Assembly (NCBI RefSeq): GCF_000003855.2 | Contig: NW_003101671.1 | Location: 1,494,695 to 1,558,694, forward strand | Reading direction: 5' to 3' | Length of the DNA: 64,000 nucleotides | From: Blastomyces gilchristii SLH14081 | Taxonomy: Eukaryota; Ascomycota; Eurotiomycetes; Onygenales; Ajellomycetaceae | In this document: in pieces, positions 22,024 through 35,189 of the stretch | Numbering within the stretch: position 1 is the first letter of the stretch | How the letters are laid out: each line of letters starts with the position of its first letter | The notes under the pieces: model-generated | What the model saw: only the letters and a program-made list of their open reading frames with translations | Databases searched by the model: none | Told to the model about the DNA's origin: nothing | Position numbers and translations under genes: made by a program

Positions 22024-23628
22024 ATGAGTTTAAAAATACACTCAGTTGATGTGGAAAAAGATGCTTTCTCAAATACTATTCCTGAGATTGAAATTCTGAA
22101 GAGAAGAAAGAAAGAAGAAATAGAGAAATAACAAGTTCATGAAATACAGAAACTTGAAAAAGTAAGCAAGATTCTTGAAAAGCAGTATCTGAGTGAGATG
22201 AATGAAGAAGTTCTGTTAATTCTTTATACTCAGACTAGACAACTACAGGAGATGATCAAGTTTAAACTTGAAATCTCAAACACAGTTCAAAAAATCTTGA
22301 AAATTCCTAGTATAATTACTGACTCTTTATCTTACTCTTCTTCTTTCTTTTTTCCTACTTCTTCTTCTTCTTTGAATTAGAAGAAAACATATGCTCAAGC
22401 AGCTAAATCTGCTATCTCTAAACCTGCTATCTCAAAACCTGCTTAAAATTCTGAGAAAACTGAGAAGAATACTGCTCATGTCTCTATTCATAGAAAAGTG
22501 AAAAAGAAAATGTAAAAAGAGAAAAACTTTTAAATCTTCAGAAATAGAAGACTTATTCTCAAAGTCTCAAACCAGGACATTCTGCAAAGAAACAGGCTAA
22601 ACTCAAATCTCATTTTCAGAATCAGAAATAAAATTAATCAGCAGTTCTTTTCTCAGTTGATAACTGATATTGAAGTTTAAAAATCAGTTATAGCTTCAAT
22701 TGAGTCATTATTCTTTGAAAACTCTATTATTCTGACTACAATGTCTGAATTCAGTACTGAATTTCTTATTCAGAATGTAACTCTCTGAAAGTCAGCAGTA
22801 GAATCTTTGTTAAATATAATAATTCTATCTAAAAGAGATGAAAAGTGAGACAAATTTATTCTTTATAATATTTCAGTTGAAATTTTTAACTGTGAAGAAG
22901 AAATACTACTTCTCAAAAATGAATTGAAAGAATACAACTCTATTCAACTGAGAAAGAAGTCTATATAACTAAATTCAATTGAGTTTAGATAAAGCAGAAG
23001 AAATGTCTCTGTTCTAGTATATATAAAAATACTTAAACAGTCAAAGATCTCTGAAGTAAGAGTAGCAGATTTAAAAATAAGAGTTCATGAATACAAAGAC
23101 TCAAGAATGAATCTCAAAGCTTAAACACAGTGTTCAAACTATCAAAGATATGAATACTTTACAATCTCATGTTTTAGAGACTCAAAATGTGCATTCTGTG
23201 TCAGAGATCACAAAACTAGTGAGTATAAATATGAAACATGCTTAAAAAGAGATGAAATATATTAATATACTCTGCTTAAGTGCTCTAATTGTAAAGAAAA
23301 ATATGCATCTAGCTCAAAAGAATGTATATTTACTCTCAGAACTCAAAAGAACTGAAGAAAAGATGAAGCTCAAAGTCAATCTAGAACTGAAGAGAAGAGT
23401 CAACCCAGTAGACTTATAACTGTAAGCTTAAAAAGAAAAAACTCTCAACTATCTAAATCTTCAAACTTCAATTCTTCAGCTAAATATAAACAGAATTTGA
23501 ATTCTTAAACTCCTGTTAAGATTAGAGAATTGAGAAATAACTCTGATGATAAACTAGATATAATACAAGTAGTTAAGATCTCTACTTTTCAAAATAGTTA
23601 TAATCAACTATCTGATAATAGTGACTAG
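22024..23628 (+). pseudogene. D3 LINE ORF1 (gag-like, zinc knuckles)
   Basis: About 535 codons from ATG 22024 to TAG 23628, with internal stops. The N-terminal third is charged and probably coiled (EIEILKRRKKEIE), followed by a Ser-rich linker. The C-terminal half holds three Cys/His clusters (about 23120-23330): C-X2-C-X4-H-X4-C-like, a middle C-X2-C cluster and CSNCKEKYASSSKEC, where His reads Tyr. Such proteins bind the LINE RNA. The D2 copy (58713-60302) keeps more of these residues, which identifies the frame. Confidence 0.85.
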
Positions 23629-23657
23629 ATTCTACTCTATCTCTACTCTCTTTTAGT

Positions 23658-26600
23658 ATGAATATACAATAAAAACAATAAAAAAAGTTTAAAAACTCTT
23701 CAAAAATCACATTTATTTAAAATAATGTGAATAGAAACTCAAATTGTATTTATTCTTATCTTCAAATTATATTTGAATAAAAAGTTGATTTTGTACTACT
23801 TCAGGAACTGAATTTTGATGCTGAGTAAAATTATATTATTTCTCATTCAAGCTACTACTGCTTTCTATCTCAAAAGTCTGAGATAAAGTCAAGAGTAGTG
23901 ATCTATGAAAGAAAGAGATCAAGATATCAATTTAATCTAAGATTTAATATCATATCTGACCCTGATATTCTGGTGAGTGATATTATAGATAAATAAAATG
24001 AGTTTAATACTATACAGCTCATAAATGTCTATAATGAAAAGTCATTGAAGAAAAATAACAATATCTGAATAATTGATAGAGAATTTCTGAATATAACTTT
24101 ATCAAGAAACTCTATAATTATAGAAGATTTCAATACACATTATTTCTGATGAAATTCAGAATGCAAGAGAGCAGTGAGAGCTGATAATCTGATTAAATGA
24201 ATCTTTGAGCATTTAATAGATTTAGTTAATAAGTCTGATCAACAAACATTCTTTAGAAAAGATATGAAATAGAAGTCTATTATAGATCTAATCTTCATGT
24301 TATAAAATCTAATGAAAAGAAGACTTGTAAACTGATTTATTAATTCAAATAAGACATCAGAATCAGATTATGAGATTATTTAATTTGATATTGAACTGAG
24401 TGAAAAACAAATGAGTGAAAATCCTCTGCTCTCTAATCAGTATAACTTTGAAAAAGCTGATTGAAAAGCAGTTGAAGAAAGTATAAAACTGTTAAAATCT
24501 GAAAGATAGAATGAGCTATATTGAAATTCTGATCAAGATATCTCAAATGAAATGCTTAAGAATAGAGTGAAGCTTATTACATCTATTATTCTAACAAGTG
24601 TTAGAGATAATATTTTACAAAGAAAATCTTCTAAGTATTCAAAATCTTAGTGAAATAAGAATATATCATTTAAAAGAAAAGAATTAGCTACTGCTAGAAG
24701 AGATTGAAAGAATGATATAATATCTGATAAAGAGTTCAAAGCTATCAGAAATGAATATTTTTCAGATATTAAAAGAGCTAAAACAGACTGCTGAAATAAA
24801 TTTCTTGAAGAAGTATAAGAGAAGGAAGTTTTTAAAGCTTTTAACTATACTAAAACAAGAAGTGTAGTAAAACTTCCAGTCTTAGAATATGAGTTTCTGA
24901 ATGAATCATATACAGCAAACTCTTTTTGAGAAAAAATATTAAGCTTTTATAAGAATTCTCTTTCAGAACTCACTAGATTCAGATTCAGATTCAGAGAAAA
25001 AAAATATATCACTTCTCAACTACATTGATGAAAATAACTGAGAATGGCCTGATCTTACACAAGATGAATTAGAGTCACCTATTGTCTCAAGTTCTGTTAA
25101 AACTGCTGCAGGTCCTGATTCAATTAATCACTTAATTATTCAAAATATATATTTCTACTTAAAGAATGAATATTTTGTGCTCTTTTTTAATCTCTTGAAA
25201 AATAAATATTATTCTGAATACTGAAGAGAAGTCACTGAAGTGATTCTTATAAAATCTAATAGAAAAACTTCAATTTCTAAGTTATATAGAGTAATATCTC
25301 TATTGAACTGTCTAGAAAAGGTTTTAGAAAAGATAATAGCTACTTAACTATCTTTTATAAGCTCTATAGATGATTCTCTTTTATTCAGTGAATAAATAAG
25401 AGATAGAAAACAGTGTGCTGTAATTGACACTGTTCTCTCAGTTATTCATGATATTCAAATAGCAAAGCATGAGAGTCTGATCTCAACTGCAGTTTTTATT
25501 GATATAAAAGAAGCATTTAATCATGTTTCAAAGTCAAAGTTAATTCAGATATTGAAGATATTAAAACTGTCACTTTCTCTAATAAAATGAGTTAACTGTT
25601 TTATATCTAAAAGAATTATACAACTCTTCTTTGATGGAATAAAATAAGACAAGACTGAGATAAAAATAGAAGTATCACAGAGATCTTCAATCTCACTCAT
25701 TTTATTTGCAATATACACTGCATATCTATTCAAAAATAGAAATATGAGAATAGTATGATCTCTGAGTTATATGAATAATATTAATCTAGTCTACAGCTCA
25801 AAAACTATCAAAGAGAATTTGAAAGTAATTGAAGAAGCTGTAAAGAAAATCTGGTTAGAGCAGATATTAATCAAATTCAATTAATATGAATAAAACNNNN
25901 NNNNNNNNNNNNNNNNNNNNNNNNNNNNNNNNNNNNNNNNNNNNNNNNNNNNNNNNNNNNNNNNNNNNNNNNNNNNNNNNNNNNNNNNNNNNNNNNNNNN
26001 NNNNNNNNNNNNNNNNNNNNNNNNNNNNNNNNNNNNNNNNNNNNNNNNNNNNNNNNNNNNNNNNNNNNNNNNNNNNNNNNNNNNNNNNNNNNNNNNNNNN
26101 NNNNNNNNNNNNNNNNNNNNNNNNNNNNNNNNNNNNNNNNNNNNNNNNNNNNNNNNNNNNNNNNNNNNNNNNNNNNNNNNNNNNNNNNNNNNNNNNNNNN
26201 NNNNNNNNNNNNNNNNNNNNNNNNNNNNNNNNNNNNNNNNNNNNNNNNNNNNNNNNNNNNNNNNNNNNNNNNNNNNNNNNNNNNNNNNNNNNNNNNNNNN
26301 NNNNNNNNNNNNNNNNNNNNNNNNNNNNNNNNNNNNNNNNNNNNNNNNNNNNNNNNNNNNNNNNNNNNNNNNNNNNNNNNNNNNNNNNNNNNNNNNNNNN
26401 NNNNNNNNNNNNNNNNNNNNNNNNNNNNNNNNNNNNNNNNNNNNNNNNNNNNNNNNNNNNNNNNNNNNNNNNNNNNNNNNTGCCTTCTCAACTGTACAGA
26501 CTATGCTCTCTGATTAAAAATTAATTTTCTTCTTTAAATGTTGAAAAAGTTGATCATGAGAAGTTATCACTCTGAAGAGAAAAGCTTGAATCTCTTATAG

Positions 26601-27619
26601 ACTTACAAATAAGTGAACTATCAAAAGAGAAAGAATATGAACAGTATTTGAAGAGAATTTCTACAATCAATATAAAAGACTCTATTCTGATTTATTCAGA
26701 TGACTCAAAAAATGAGAACTTGAATAGATTAGATACAGACATTGCTTATACTGAAGATAATATCAATTCTATCTCAGATTTCTGAAATCTAGGCTGTGAA
26801 TATGAAGTCTTTGATGCTGAACTATTTGTAATAGTGAAAGCTTTCAAACTCATTGAAATAAAATCTCATAAAAGAGGAAATTGTTTGAAAGAGGCATGAA
26901 TATTCTCTGATAGTCAAGCTACTTCAAAAAGACTTAGAAATAGTCAGATTTATAATAATCAAATGAATCTTGAACTGATCTTAAACTCTGTTTTAAAAAT
27001 TCAAAAGAGAAGAATATCAAAGCTGATAATTCATCTGCACTGAGTTCCTGCTCATATGAATATTCATAGCAATGAATTGACTGATTCAGCTGTAAAAACA
27101 AGTGCAGAATTAAGCAGATCTATTCAAAAAATTATATCCTGGTCTTTTATAAAGAGACAAATAAAAGAATCTTGTTTAGACAAGTGAAATGAAAGCTGGC
27201 AGAAACAAAAGAAGAGTATACATTATTCAAGATTTGAAACAAAACCCAAGTGGAAATCTTGTTCAATTAAATATAAAAAGAAAATATTCTCATCTATAAT
27301 ACAGCTGAAACTAGGACATGGCTATTTCAAATCTTATATACAAAGATTTGATGATGAATTTGACTCAATAGAATGCTCATTCTGCAATACAAATGAGAAT
27401 TCTGAGTATATTGTAATACACTGTGCATTATACAATAGTCTCAGAGCTAGATTGAAAGAGAAGTATGATCTAAATCAATTAAATATGAGATTCTTATTCT
27501 CAACTGAGACAGGAATTAAATACTTAATAGACTTTCTATCAGAAACTCAAGCAGCTACAAGAAAATGACTAAATTCAGAATTATCTGAATATGAAGAGAA
27601 GGAAATCAATCAGATATAG
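23658..27619 (+). pseudogene. D3 LINE ORF2 (endonuclease, RT, RNase H), with assembly gap
   Basis: From ATG 23658 (30 bases after ORF1) to TAG 27619, about 1320 codons, interrupted by many stops and by the gap. Apurinic endonuclease-like region about 23750-24400, with a DFNTH segment followed by two TGA codons where FWWN is expected. RT about 25080-25890, with a FIDIKEAFNHV segment and the active site as YMNNI (ancestral YIDD, intact in D2). RNase H about 26700-27150 and a C-terminal C-X2-C-X7-(H)-X4-C finger near 27374. Role: target-primed reverse transcription. Confidence 0.88.
25897..26480. other. Assembly gap (584 N)
   Basis: Unknown bases inside ORF2 of D3. The copies at 54361-61997 and 4791-6794 show what lies there: the end of RT and the RT-RNase H connector. 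The collapse or gap is expected between near-identical LINE copies. Confidence 0.99.
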
Positions 27620-27927
27620 TCTGTTAAAACAGCTATACACTCTCTTTTAATAATTTGTTTTATTATAGTCTCTCTTTACTTTATCTTTTTCTTTATCTTT
27701 TTCTTTCAATTTCTTTCTATCTATCTATTTAATGTGTCTATCTTTGAGACTGTGTTCTTTTTCTCTTTTCCTTTGTCATGATATTATCAAATGGTTTCAA
27801 AGTATCAAAAGATGTTAAAACACTGCAATTTGTAAACAGTTTTTGTATTCTGAGCTGAAATTTTCTGATTTTGCATATCTGAAATTGATGAATGTATAAT
27901 AGTTAACTTTACAGACATAGGAAAAAC

Positions 27928-27950
27928 CCTGAGAACTAAAGGTTCTCAGG
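27928..27950 (+). promoter_or_regulatory. D3 LINE 3' UTR hairpin
   Basis: CCTGAGAAC-TAAAG-GTTCTCAGG, a perfect 9-bp stem with a 5-base loop, about 60 bases before the (AAT)n tail. D2 keeps it with one mismatch, D1 with several. A 3' hairpin near the tail is a plausible recognition element for the LINE reverse transcriptase. Confidence 0.75.
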
Positions 27951-28007
27951 TAGATGTCATAGTCTCTGACTGCATACATCTATAATTGAAGAATAATAAT
28001 AATAATA

Positions 28008-28020
28008 ATGAAGCAAAGAG
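28008..28020. repeat. LINE D3 target-site duplication, right copy
   Basis: ATGAAGCAAAGAG, identical to 20379-20391. Confidence 0.93.
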
Positions 28021-31020
28021 ACATGAAAAATATTATATATTTATAACTCAGATGACAGTTTCAGTCTGTAGAACTATAAGCTAACTTTCTTTTTAATTGT
28101 ATAAGACTCTGTCTGCAAGAGATTCAGCTTCTTATTAGATCTTCATATAATAATGTTTTCTAGACTCAGTTAGACTCTATTATCTTTCTTAAAACTCTTT
28201 ATAATATGCTTGAAGTCATAGTATCTCTTCTAATACTCTTAAGTCTTTCTCAAGAATTCACAGGCTTTCTTCTGAATCTTCTGAATTCTCTCAGTCTGTT
28301 CACAGATATCATCACACTCTATAGTATACTCTTACAGATTCATTAAAATCATCTGTGAATGAGTCTCAGTGAGCATCTCAAAGAGAGTTTCATCTGTGCT
28401 GACATACTTTGAGTTGTTATACATGAACTTCATAAGTGATAATTAATACAATCAGTCATTCTGATTGTAATTAACAAAGCACTACAGATACTGTTTCAAT
28501 ATACTTATCAGATATTCTGTCTGATCATCTATCTGTTGATGAAAAGTCATACTTAAATCTCATAAGATCTTCAGTATAGTTATCAGATCAGATCAGAACT
28601 CTTCTGTAAAGATTAATTCTCTGTCTGAAATAATATTCACAGATAATTCATGCAACTGAATCACATCACAGATAAAGATATAAGTCAAATTCTTTAATTT
28701 CAAGTTCTTACAGATGAGTATAAAGTGTGTTATCTTGATAAAGTAATTCACTATTATCAGCACACTGTCAAAGCAGGCATCATATATGTTCTTGCTTTCA
28801 GAGAGACTTATAAGAGTATTCATTTCTAGCTATTCTCAAGATTTCTACAGAATGAATAGAGGAGTAAGTTCTTTATATAATCTGAATCACACTATTCATG
28901 AACTCTGATAAATAGTATAAGAATTCACTATCTTCTTTATAAGTTCTCATATCTTCAGTCAGAAGTATTTTCTTATAAGTAACTCATAAGTTCTAGTATC
29001 TGTAAAATGACCTGCTAGAGAAGAGTCATGATATCTTTTAATAAGTTCTATGTATAGAAACTCATTCACAGACATATAAATCTAATTCTCTCTTTATAAG
29101 AGATTATTTAAGTCTCTTCAATTCTTTATTTCTGCAGGATTAATCTCTGTCATGAGCAGTTTCTGAATATACTGAGTATATTCATTCTTCAATTACAGTT
29201 CAGATAATCTGAATAGAAGATTTTATAAAGACTTATACTCTGTTTTCTCTTATATTAGATCTTCTACAGCACTTCTTAAAGCTCATAAATTCTTCAGATT
29301 ATAGATACTCTCTTCAAGAATTCTTGCAGAGATTCTCAGAGTACTGACTCTCAGTATTGTAGAAAGTAGTTATACAGGCTTCTTTTCTCTCTCTTCTCTC
29401 TTCTCTTATAGAAAATTAAGAGACTCTTCAATTAATCTCTTTATAACACTCAGTTCAAGTATTCTGTGAAGCTTTTCTATCTTCTCTAGTCTCTCTGTAT
29501 CTGTTATCCTGGCCTTCTTTATATAGTCTGATCTGTGAGAGAGTTCATCTGCTGAGTTCTTAGTTCTCTTAATATATTCTATCTTGAATCAGAACTCACT
29601 CAGTCTCTAAGCTCAGTGAATCTGCTATTATAAGAGTTTCTTAATTAAAGTAAACTATTACAAGCTATCATGATTAGTTCTAACAGTAATTACTGTCATG
29701 AGACTCTCAAAGTAGTGATATCAGTGATAAAAGAACTTCACTATTATAAGAAGCTTCTTATTATGAATGTTATAGTTAATCTCTGCAGATTACATCTTCT
29801 GTAAGAAAAAGACTACTGAAACTCAGTTCTCATTTAACTGTAGTTATAAGACTATTTCTGAAATTGTAAAGAAGAAGATATCTATCTTTAATGTAATTAA
29901 GAGTAAGAGATCAAAGTGAAACAGTATTACTATATCTATAAATATCTATTTTAATCTTACAAAGACTCTATAAGCTTCTGAGATAAGAAAGTTCTCACAG
30001 CTCTCTCTTCTTAACAATCTTTTCATTCTCTATATATGAAATAACTTCTTCTTATTTTCACTCTTCAGCATGTCTGTAACAGCTAAGAAGATTCTCATGA
30101 ATATAAGAATAAACTATCTATAGAAATTCACAAAGCTCAGAAAGATCTGAATCTCATAAATACTAGTTAACTCTAGTTATAATAGAATAGTCTTAACTTA
30201 CAAAGATTTCATCTGAATATCATCTGTGATAATTACATATTCTAGAAAATTAATCTGATAAGTACTGAAGTTATACTTTATAAGCTTAATATATAGTTCT
30301 GTCTTATCTAAGATCTTTAATACACTTTGTACATGCTCAGTATGTTCTTTCTTCTTTGCAGAGTACATCATCACATTATTCAGATATATTATTATAAAGA
30401 CATTCAGATATATATGAAGTATTTTATTAATGAAAGACTGAAATGCTACAGAAATATTAGTCAGATCAAAAGACATCACTAGATATTTAAACAATTTCAG
30501 TGCAGTTCTAAAGACAGTCTTTTATTCATTCTCAGACTGTATTCACAGCTGTATATATATATTAATCACATTCAGTTATATGAATATAACAGCTTCTGTG
30601 AGACAGTTGATTATATTCTTAATCAGAGATAGAGAGTAGTAACTCTTTATTATCTTGCAGTTCAGGTCACAGTAGTCTATATATAATCTGAGATCTTTAT
30701 TCTTCTTTTTTACAAATATCACAGAGGCTTCTGTGAAGACCTGTGAAGATCAGATAAAGTTATTCTTCAGATTCTTCTTTATATAGATCTGTAAGACCTC
30801 TGTCTTATAATAAGAAAGCTTATAGATTGATCTCTAGAAGAGTTTCTACTCTTCTATCAAATCTATTATCAGATTCTTCTCATAGTGAGAAGAAAGCTTA
30901 GCTATCTTTACTGAGCTAAATATCTCTGTAAGATCTCAGTATTTCTCTGATATTTGAAGCTCAGTTTCTATAACTGTGAGATTCTCAGATATTTATAAAG
31001 TTATTATATAGATATGCTTA
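28021..31020 (-). pseudogene. A4 pol remnant (RT, RNase H, integrase)
   Basis: Reads leftwards. RT about 30850-30100, with a 98-residue open stretch (30198-30494) covering the FEYLVMPFGLTN-like and active-site region; the site reads YLNNV where YLDDV is expected, so both catalytic Asp codons carry G-to-A changes. RNase H about 29970-29560. Integrase about 29110-28021, including an open stretch 28593-28823 with the VLIIVNYFIKITHF and HELSVNIISDRE motifs. LINE D3 separates it from the chromodomain. Confidence 0.85.
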
Positions 31021-31079
31021 TCTTCTCTAATCAACTCTGCAGTATCAACTGATTCTATCTCTGTAAATAAGTCTGTCAA

Positions 31080-32480
31080 CACTGATCAGAAGTATAAACC
31101 TGGCTCATAGACAGCTATATATAAATTATGTCTTTAAAGTTATACAAGTCTCAAGTACATGTAATCTATAATATCTGTAATAATCACAGTTTCTGTAAAT
31201 CTTCTTCAGATTTCAGAGAGATCTTATAATTTAAAGATAACTCTTACAAGTCTCTCAGCTCTCAGATCTGAGTTCTTATACTCTGCTTATTATAAGAGTA
31301 GATTCTCAGTTTTCATCATTCAACTTATTCACTTCACAAGCTTTAGAAACACTATAGTGATCTGAGATTCTAAGTCTATCAATGCTTTTCATACTTATAG
31401 AACAGTAGTATTGCAGTGCAGTCTCTCTTCATAAGTAAGTATTTTTATCAGAGAAGTAACAGATTCAGATATCAGCTTCAAGACTCTTAAGAAGACTGTT
31501 GCTGACTCTGTTTATAACTTCTTAAATTTCTATTTTAATTTATTCAGACAGTTTGTATAGAGATATTCTGATTTAGAATAGATGAAGTAGAGTCTGTTTT
31601 TCTTAATCTCTCTGTTATACACTCTGTTTACAGAAGCTTATAAAGCTCTTTCTCTTTACTCAGCAGTCAGATATGAATCTCTCTATATCTTATCATCTTT
31701 CTCTGACAAACCTGTTCTCTGTTATTCTGACTCTTATGAGACTGATCAGTGATTTACTATTCACAGATCTGTGACTCTTACAGTGATCTATAAGTGATGA
31801 ATAAGAGTTATCAGTTTCTTCAGAATCAAGAGCTTAGAGTCTTGCTTAATAAGCTTATTCTGTATATCTTTATTCAGTCTCTTTATAAATATCATCATTC
31901 AGGTCTTATTTCAGAGCTCTGTTTTCACAGATTTCAATTTATATTATAATTTTATAAAGCACTGTGAGTAGTCTTCATCAGATTTCTCATCTCTTTTTCT
32001 AATATTGATAATTGTAGCTCAGATATTCTCTATTCAGCTTACAGAGTCTCTCAACTTATTCTCTAGATAGATCTTGAGAACAGATCAGCAGAATCTCTTG
32101 TAATTATTCTCTAAATAATTCAGTCAGTTCTTGACTTCAGTGTAATAGAAATCTGTCATTATATAGATAATAGCTTCTTCATCTTTCATATCACACAGCT
32201 GAGCTTGTAAGTCAATTTTAAATATAAACTTATAAAAGCTTTTATAGATTGTAGTTTGATAAGTGAGCTTAAGTGATCACAGCTTAAGAAAGTTTCTTTT
32301 CAGTTCATAAGTATCTCTGAAGATTATGTCTAGAGACTCAGTTCAAGAATGTTTACAGATAGTAAGCATTTCTTATAGAAAAATAGCTTAATCTCACAGA
32401 AGATGCTCAAGAATGTTCTTCACTGAGATTAATTTATTCATGAATTTGAAGAGTTTCTCTGTCACAGATGCAGAGAATGA
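31080..32480 (-). pseudogene. A4 gag-region remnant
   Basis: Region between RT/protease and the leader; collinear with A5 39880-41350. No open frame over 60 codons. Identified by position; protease is not distinguishable here. Confidence 0.6.
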
Positions 32481-32647
32481 TATCTTATAAGTGATTAGTA
32501 AGTTCTCTGAGACTTCTTTTATAAGAGTTATTTATAATTCAGATGACTGCTTCTGAGTGTCTGCAGTAGAGTTCACAGTAGTTGAAGTATATAAGTTTCT
32601 AGTGCTTTCAGTCATAATAGACAGTTACTGACTGACTGAGCTTGAAA

Positions 32648-32904
32648 TGTAAGAATAAGTACTCACAGGTGATTATTCAGATGTTGCAGCTTGATATGAT
32701 ATGTACTGTTAACTACTAGAAGTATTTACAGTAGAAAGATAAAATGTAGAGATTAAATGTATAATAGTATTCAAGCTGAGTTATGAATAGTATTCATGAA
32801 CTTCAGTCTATATAGTTGTGTGTAGTCAAGAGCTGCTAACCCTATTAGTTACGCGAGAGATAGAAATAGAGGTAAAGAATCCGCGGGGAGCGGAATTTCT
32901 TACA
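32648..32904 (-). repeat. A4 5' LTR
   Basis: 257 bp, TGTAAGAATAAG to AATTTCTTACA. It keeps GC-rich patches (CGCGAGAG, CCGCGGGGAGCGG) that are mutated in the partner LTR. Confidence 0.93.
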
Positions 32905-32909
32905 AGATA

Positions 32910-33278
32910 AGCTTATCTTCTTTAATTAACTCTATAGTATTAATTAATTCTATCTTTATAAATAAGTCTGTTAACACTGATTGAAAGTATAAATCTGACT
33001 TATAAACAGCTATGTATGAATTATATCTTTAAAGTTATATAAGTCTTAAGTAAATATTATCTGTGATATCTATAATAATTATAGTTTTTATAAATGTTCT
33101 TTAAGTTTCAGAGAGATCTTGTAATTCAAAGATAACTTTTATAAGTTTCATCACTCTCAGATCTAAGTTCTTATATTCTATTTATTATAAGAGCAGATTC
33201 TCAGTTTCTATTACTCAGCTTATTCACTTTATAAGCTTTAGAGATATTATAATAACCTGAGATTCTAAGTATATTAAT
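32910..33278 (-). mobile_element. A3: second segment
   Basis: Family A sequence that continues exactly where A3 was cut at 17634, confirming the nested order. It is cut in turn by the B0 LTR at 33279. The rest of A3 should lie right of the window. Confidence 0.85.
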
Positions 33279-33545
33279 TGTGGCGGGCTGCGCCTGATCA
33301 ATCATATAGACTATTTCTTTACACTTCACAGATTCCGATGAAAGCTCCGATTCTCGGTCGCTGATTCTCAGTTAAAAAAGCTTATGAAATTTCTATTCTT
33401 TCACTCTGAAGCTTCACTGCATATATAAATATTCATTCTGATCACTGATTCTCAAACTTTCTCTTTCTTTTCTTCTCAACATTTTTCACTTTTGTATTAT
33501 AAGACCTATATATTATACTGATCTATTCAGTGTTGATCTCTTACA
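33279..33545 (+). repeat. B0 5' LTR
   Basis: 267 bp, TGTGGCGGGCTGCGCC to CTCTTACA. The first 80 bases keep much CG/GG; the rest is mutated. Same family as 34856, 47512 and (inverted) 51182. Confidence 0.92.
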
Positions 33546-34855
33546 CTTGAAAAATGTTCATTATCTTCTTATTAGAAATGATTATTCACTGAGATATCTG
33601 AACACATAATAACATGTAAGAAATAGAGAAATGATAATCAGTTAAATAGACACTGAGTCTTTAGATAAAAGCTTGCTCACCAGCTGCTCTGACTCTGTAA
33701 CAAGATCTTACAAAGAGAATGTCAGCAAAAGATCTGAGAGTTCTGACATCTTAGATATATGAGATATTCATATAATTACAATTCTTCTGATTCTGTAGAT
33801 AACATACATTCAACAAACTATATAGCTATGTCTACTGATAATATAAGAGAACTCTCAAATGCAAGTATAGATGCAGTGTCACAGTGACTTTAAGCAATGT
33901 TGAAATTACAATAGCAACAGATAGCTGATATGCATGCAACTTAACAACATCAATACAAGAAAATTTAATGATTATCTTAACTAGGAATCTCTGTACAAGC
34001 AACTTCAACACTGATAGAATGAAATATAAATATAATGCAAGTGCTGAAGAAATGCTTAGATACTTCTATATATTTTAATACTTCTAATCTCACTCTCTAC
34101 TCATCATAAAGACTGGAAATGCTTGTGAAACTAAGTATAGATGAAGATGTCATTGATTCACTAATCAATCAAGATTGATATATCAATGAATAATTGAAGA
34201 ATCATATAAAACAGAAGTTTTATTCATGAATAAAAGAATGTGAATCAGCATTGTAAATATCTGATAATATTATTCAATATCTTGATATTCTGTTCTGAGA
34301 CACTGTCATGCAATAGAAAGTATTAGATTGATTACAGAGTATCTAACAGAGAAATACTTCTCTTATAACATTTATTTCTGACTTTAATGTCAAGATTCTA
34401 GAAGCAGGTGATCAATCTTAAGAGAATTAAATAAAGATTAGTATACTTAAGAGAACATTAACTTTCAAACTCTTACAGGTTCTTATAAGCATAGACAAAG
34501 ATCAGACTTATGAAGATTTCTGTGTATCACTTCAGATATTAAATAATCATCTTATCAAGCTCAAGAGTATACAGAACAGTGATAGAAGATATTACATCTC
34601 AGTCACTCATACACCTGCACTGAGAAATAACAACAATGATACAGATGTCATGAACTGAGTAGACTTGAGTATCTATATACAAGCAAGAATCTCTGCTGTC
34701 TGAATAGGCTTTCAAGTTTCTGAGATCACTTCTGAAGAAGTAACTGACTGATGTCAATGAGAGATATGCATTAATTGTAATTAATCAGAATACATTACTT
34801 TCAACTACTGATCAGTCTATATACCTTCTTACTCAAGAGAAAGATCAATGTCTTC
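33546..34855 (+). pseudogene. B0 gag remnant
   Basis: Collinear with 35149-36410. A zinc knuckle ICINCN.SEYITFNY-like segment lies at 34767-34808 (His and last Cys read Tyr). Densely stopped. Interrupted by B1 shortly after the knuckle. Confidence 0.8.
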
Positions 34856-35148
34856 TGTGACGGGCTGCGCCTGATCATCATATAGACTATTTCTTTACAC
34901 TTCATAGATTCCGCTGAAAGCTCCGATTCTCAGTCTTTCTCAATCACTGATTCTCAGCTGAAAAACTCACAGAATTTCTATTCTTCTGCTCTGAAGCTTT
35001 ACTGCATACACACTGTGTATATGTATAAATATTCACTCTGATCATCAATTCTTACACTTTCTCTGTTTTTTTCTTCTTTAACATTTTTCACTTTGTTATA
35101 TAAGATCTATAAATATTATACTGATCTATTCAGCATAGACCTCTTACA
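34856..35148 (+). repeat. B1 5' LTR
   Basis: TGTGACGGGCTGCGCC to CTCTTACA. Contains TATATAAG (35097) and TATAAATA (35109) 40-50 bases before its end, possible TATA boxes, also present in the unmutated LTR at 51182. Confidence 0.93.
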
Positions 35149-35189
35149 CTTGAAAAACATTCATTGTCTTCTTATTAGAAATGATTATT

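Larger units (their letters stand above)
20392..28007 (+). mobile_element. D3: full-length LINE (non-LTR retrotransposon)
   Basis: About 7.62 kb including the assembly gap, between perfect 13-bp duplications. Order: GC-richer 5' end with an antisense frame, two diverged monomers, AT-rich leader, two 53-bp repeats, ORF1 with zinc knuckles, ORF2 (endonuclease, RT, RNase H, zinc finger), 3' UTR hairpin, (AAT)n tail. It sits in the integrase/chromodomain region of A4. The coding part is heavily mutated, the first 600 bases and last 100 much less. The Tad1/I-like affinity is inferred from domain order and not proven. Confidence 0.93.
17635..32904 (-). mobile_element. A4: full-length family A chromovirus with SINE and LINE D3 inside
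   Basis: Both LTRs present. Flanked by a perfect 5-bp target duplication AGATA (17630-17634 and 32905-32909), and A3 reads through when A4 is removed. Subtracting the SINE with its duplication (390 bp) and D3 with its duplication (about 7.63 kb) leaves about 7.25 kb, matching A5. Confidence 0.93.

Noticed and set aside
25877..26524. Two 200-codon open frames across the gap, one per strand
   Set aside because: They are translations of N and carry no information.
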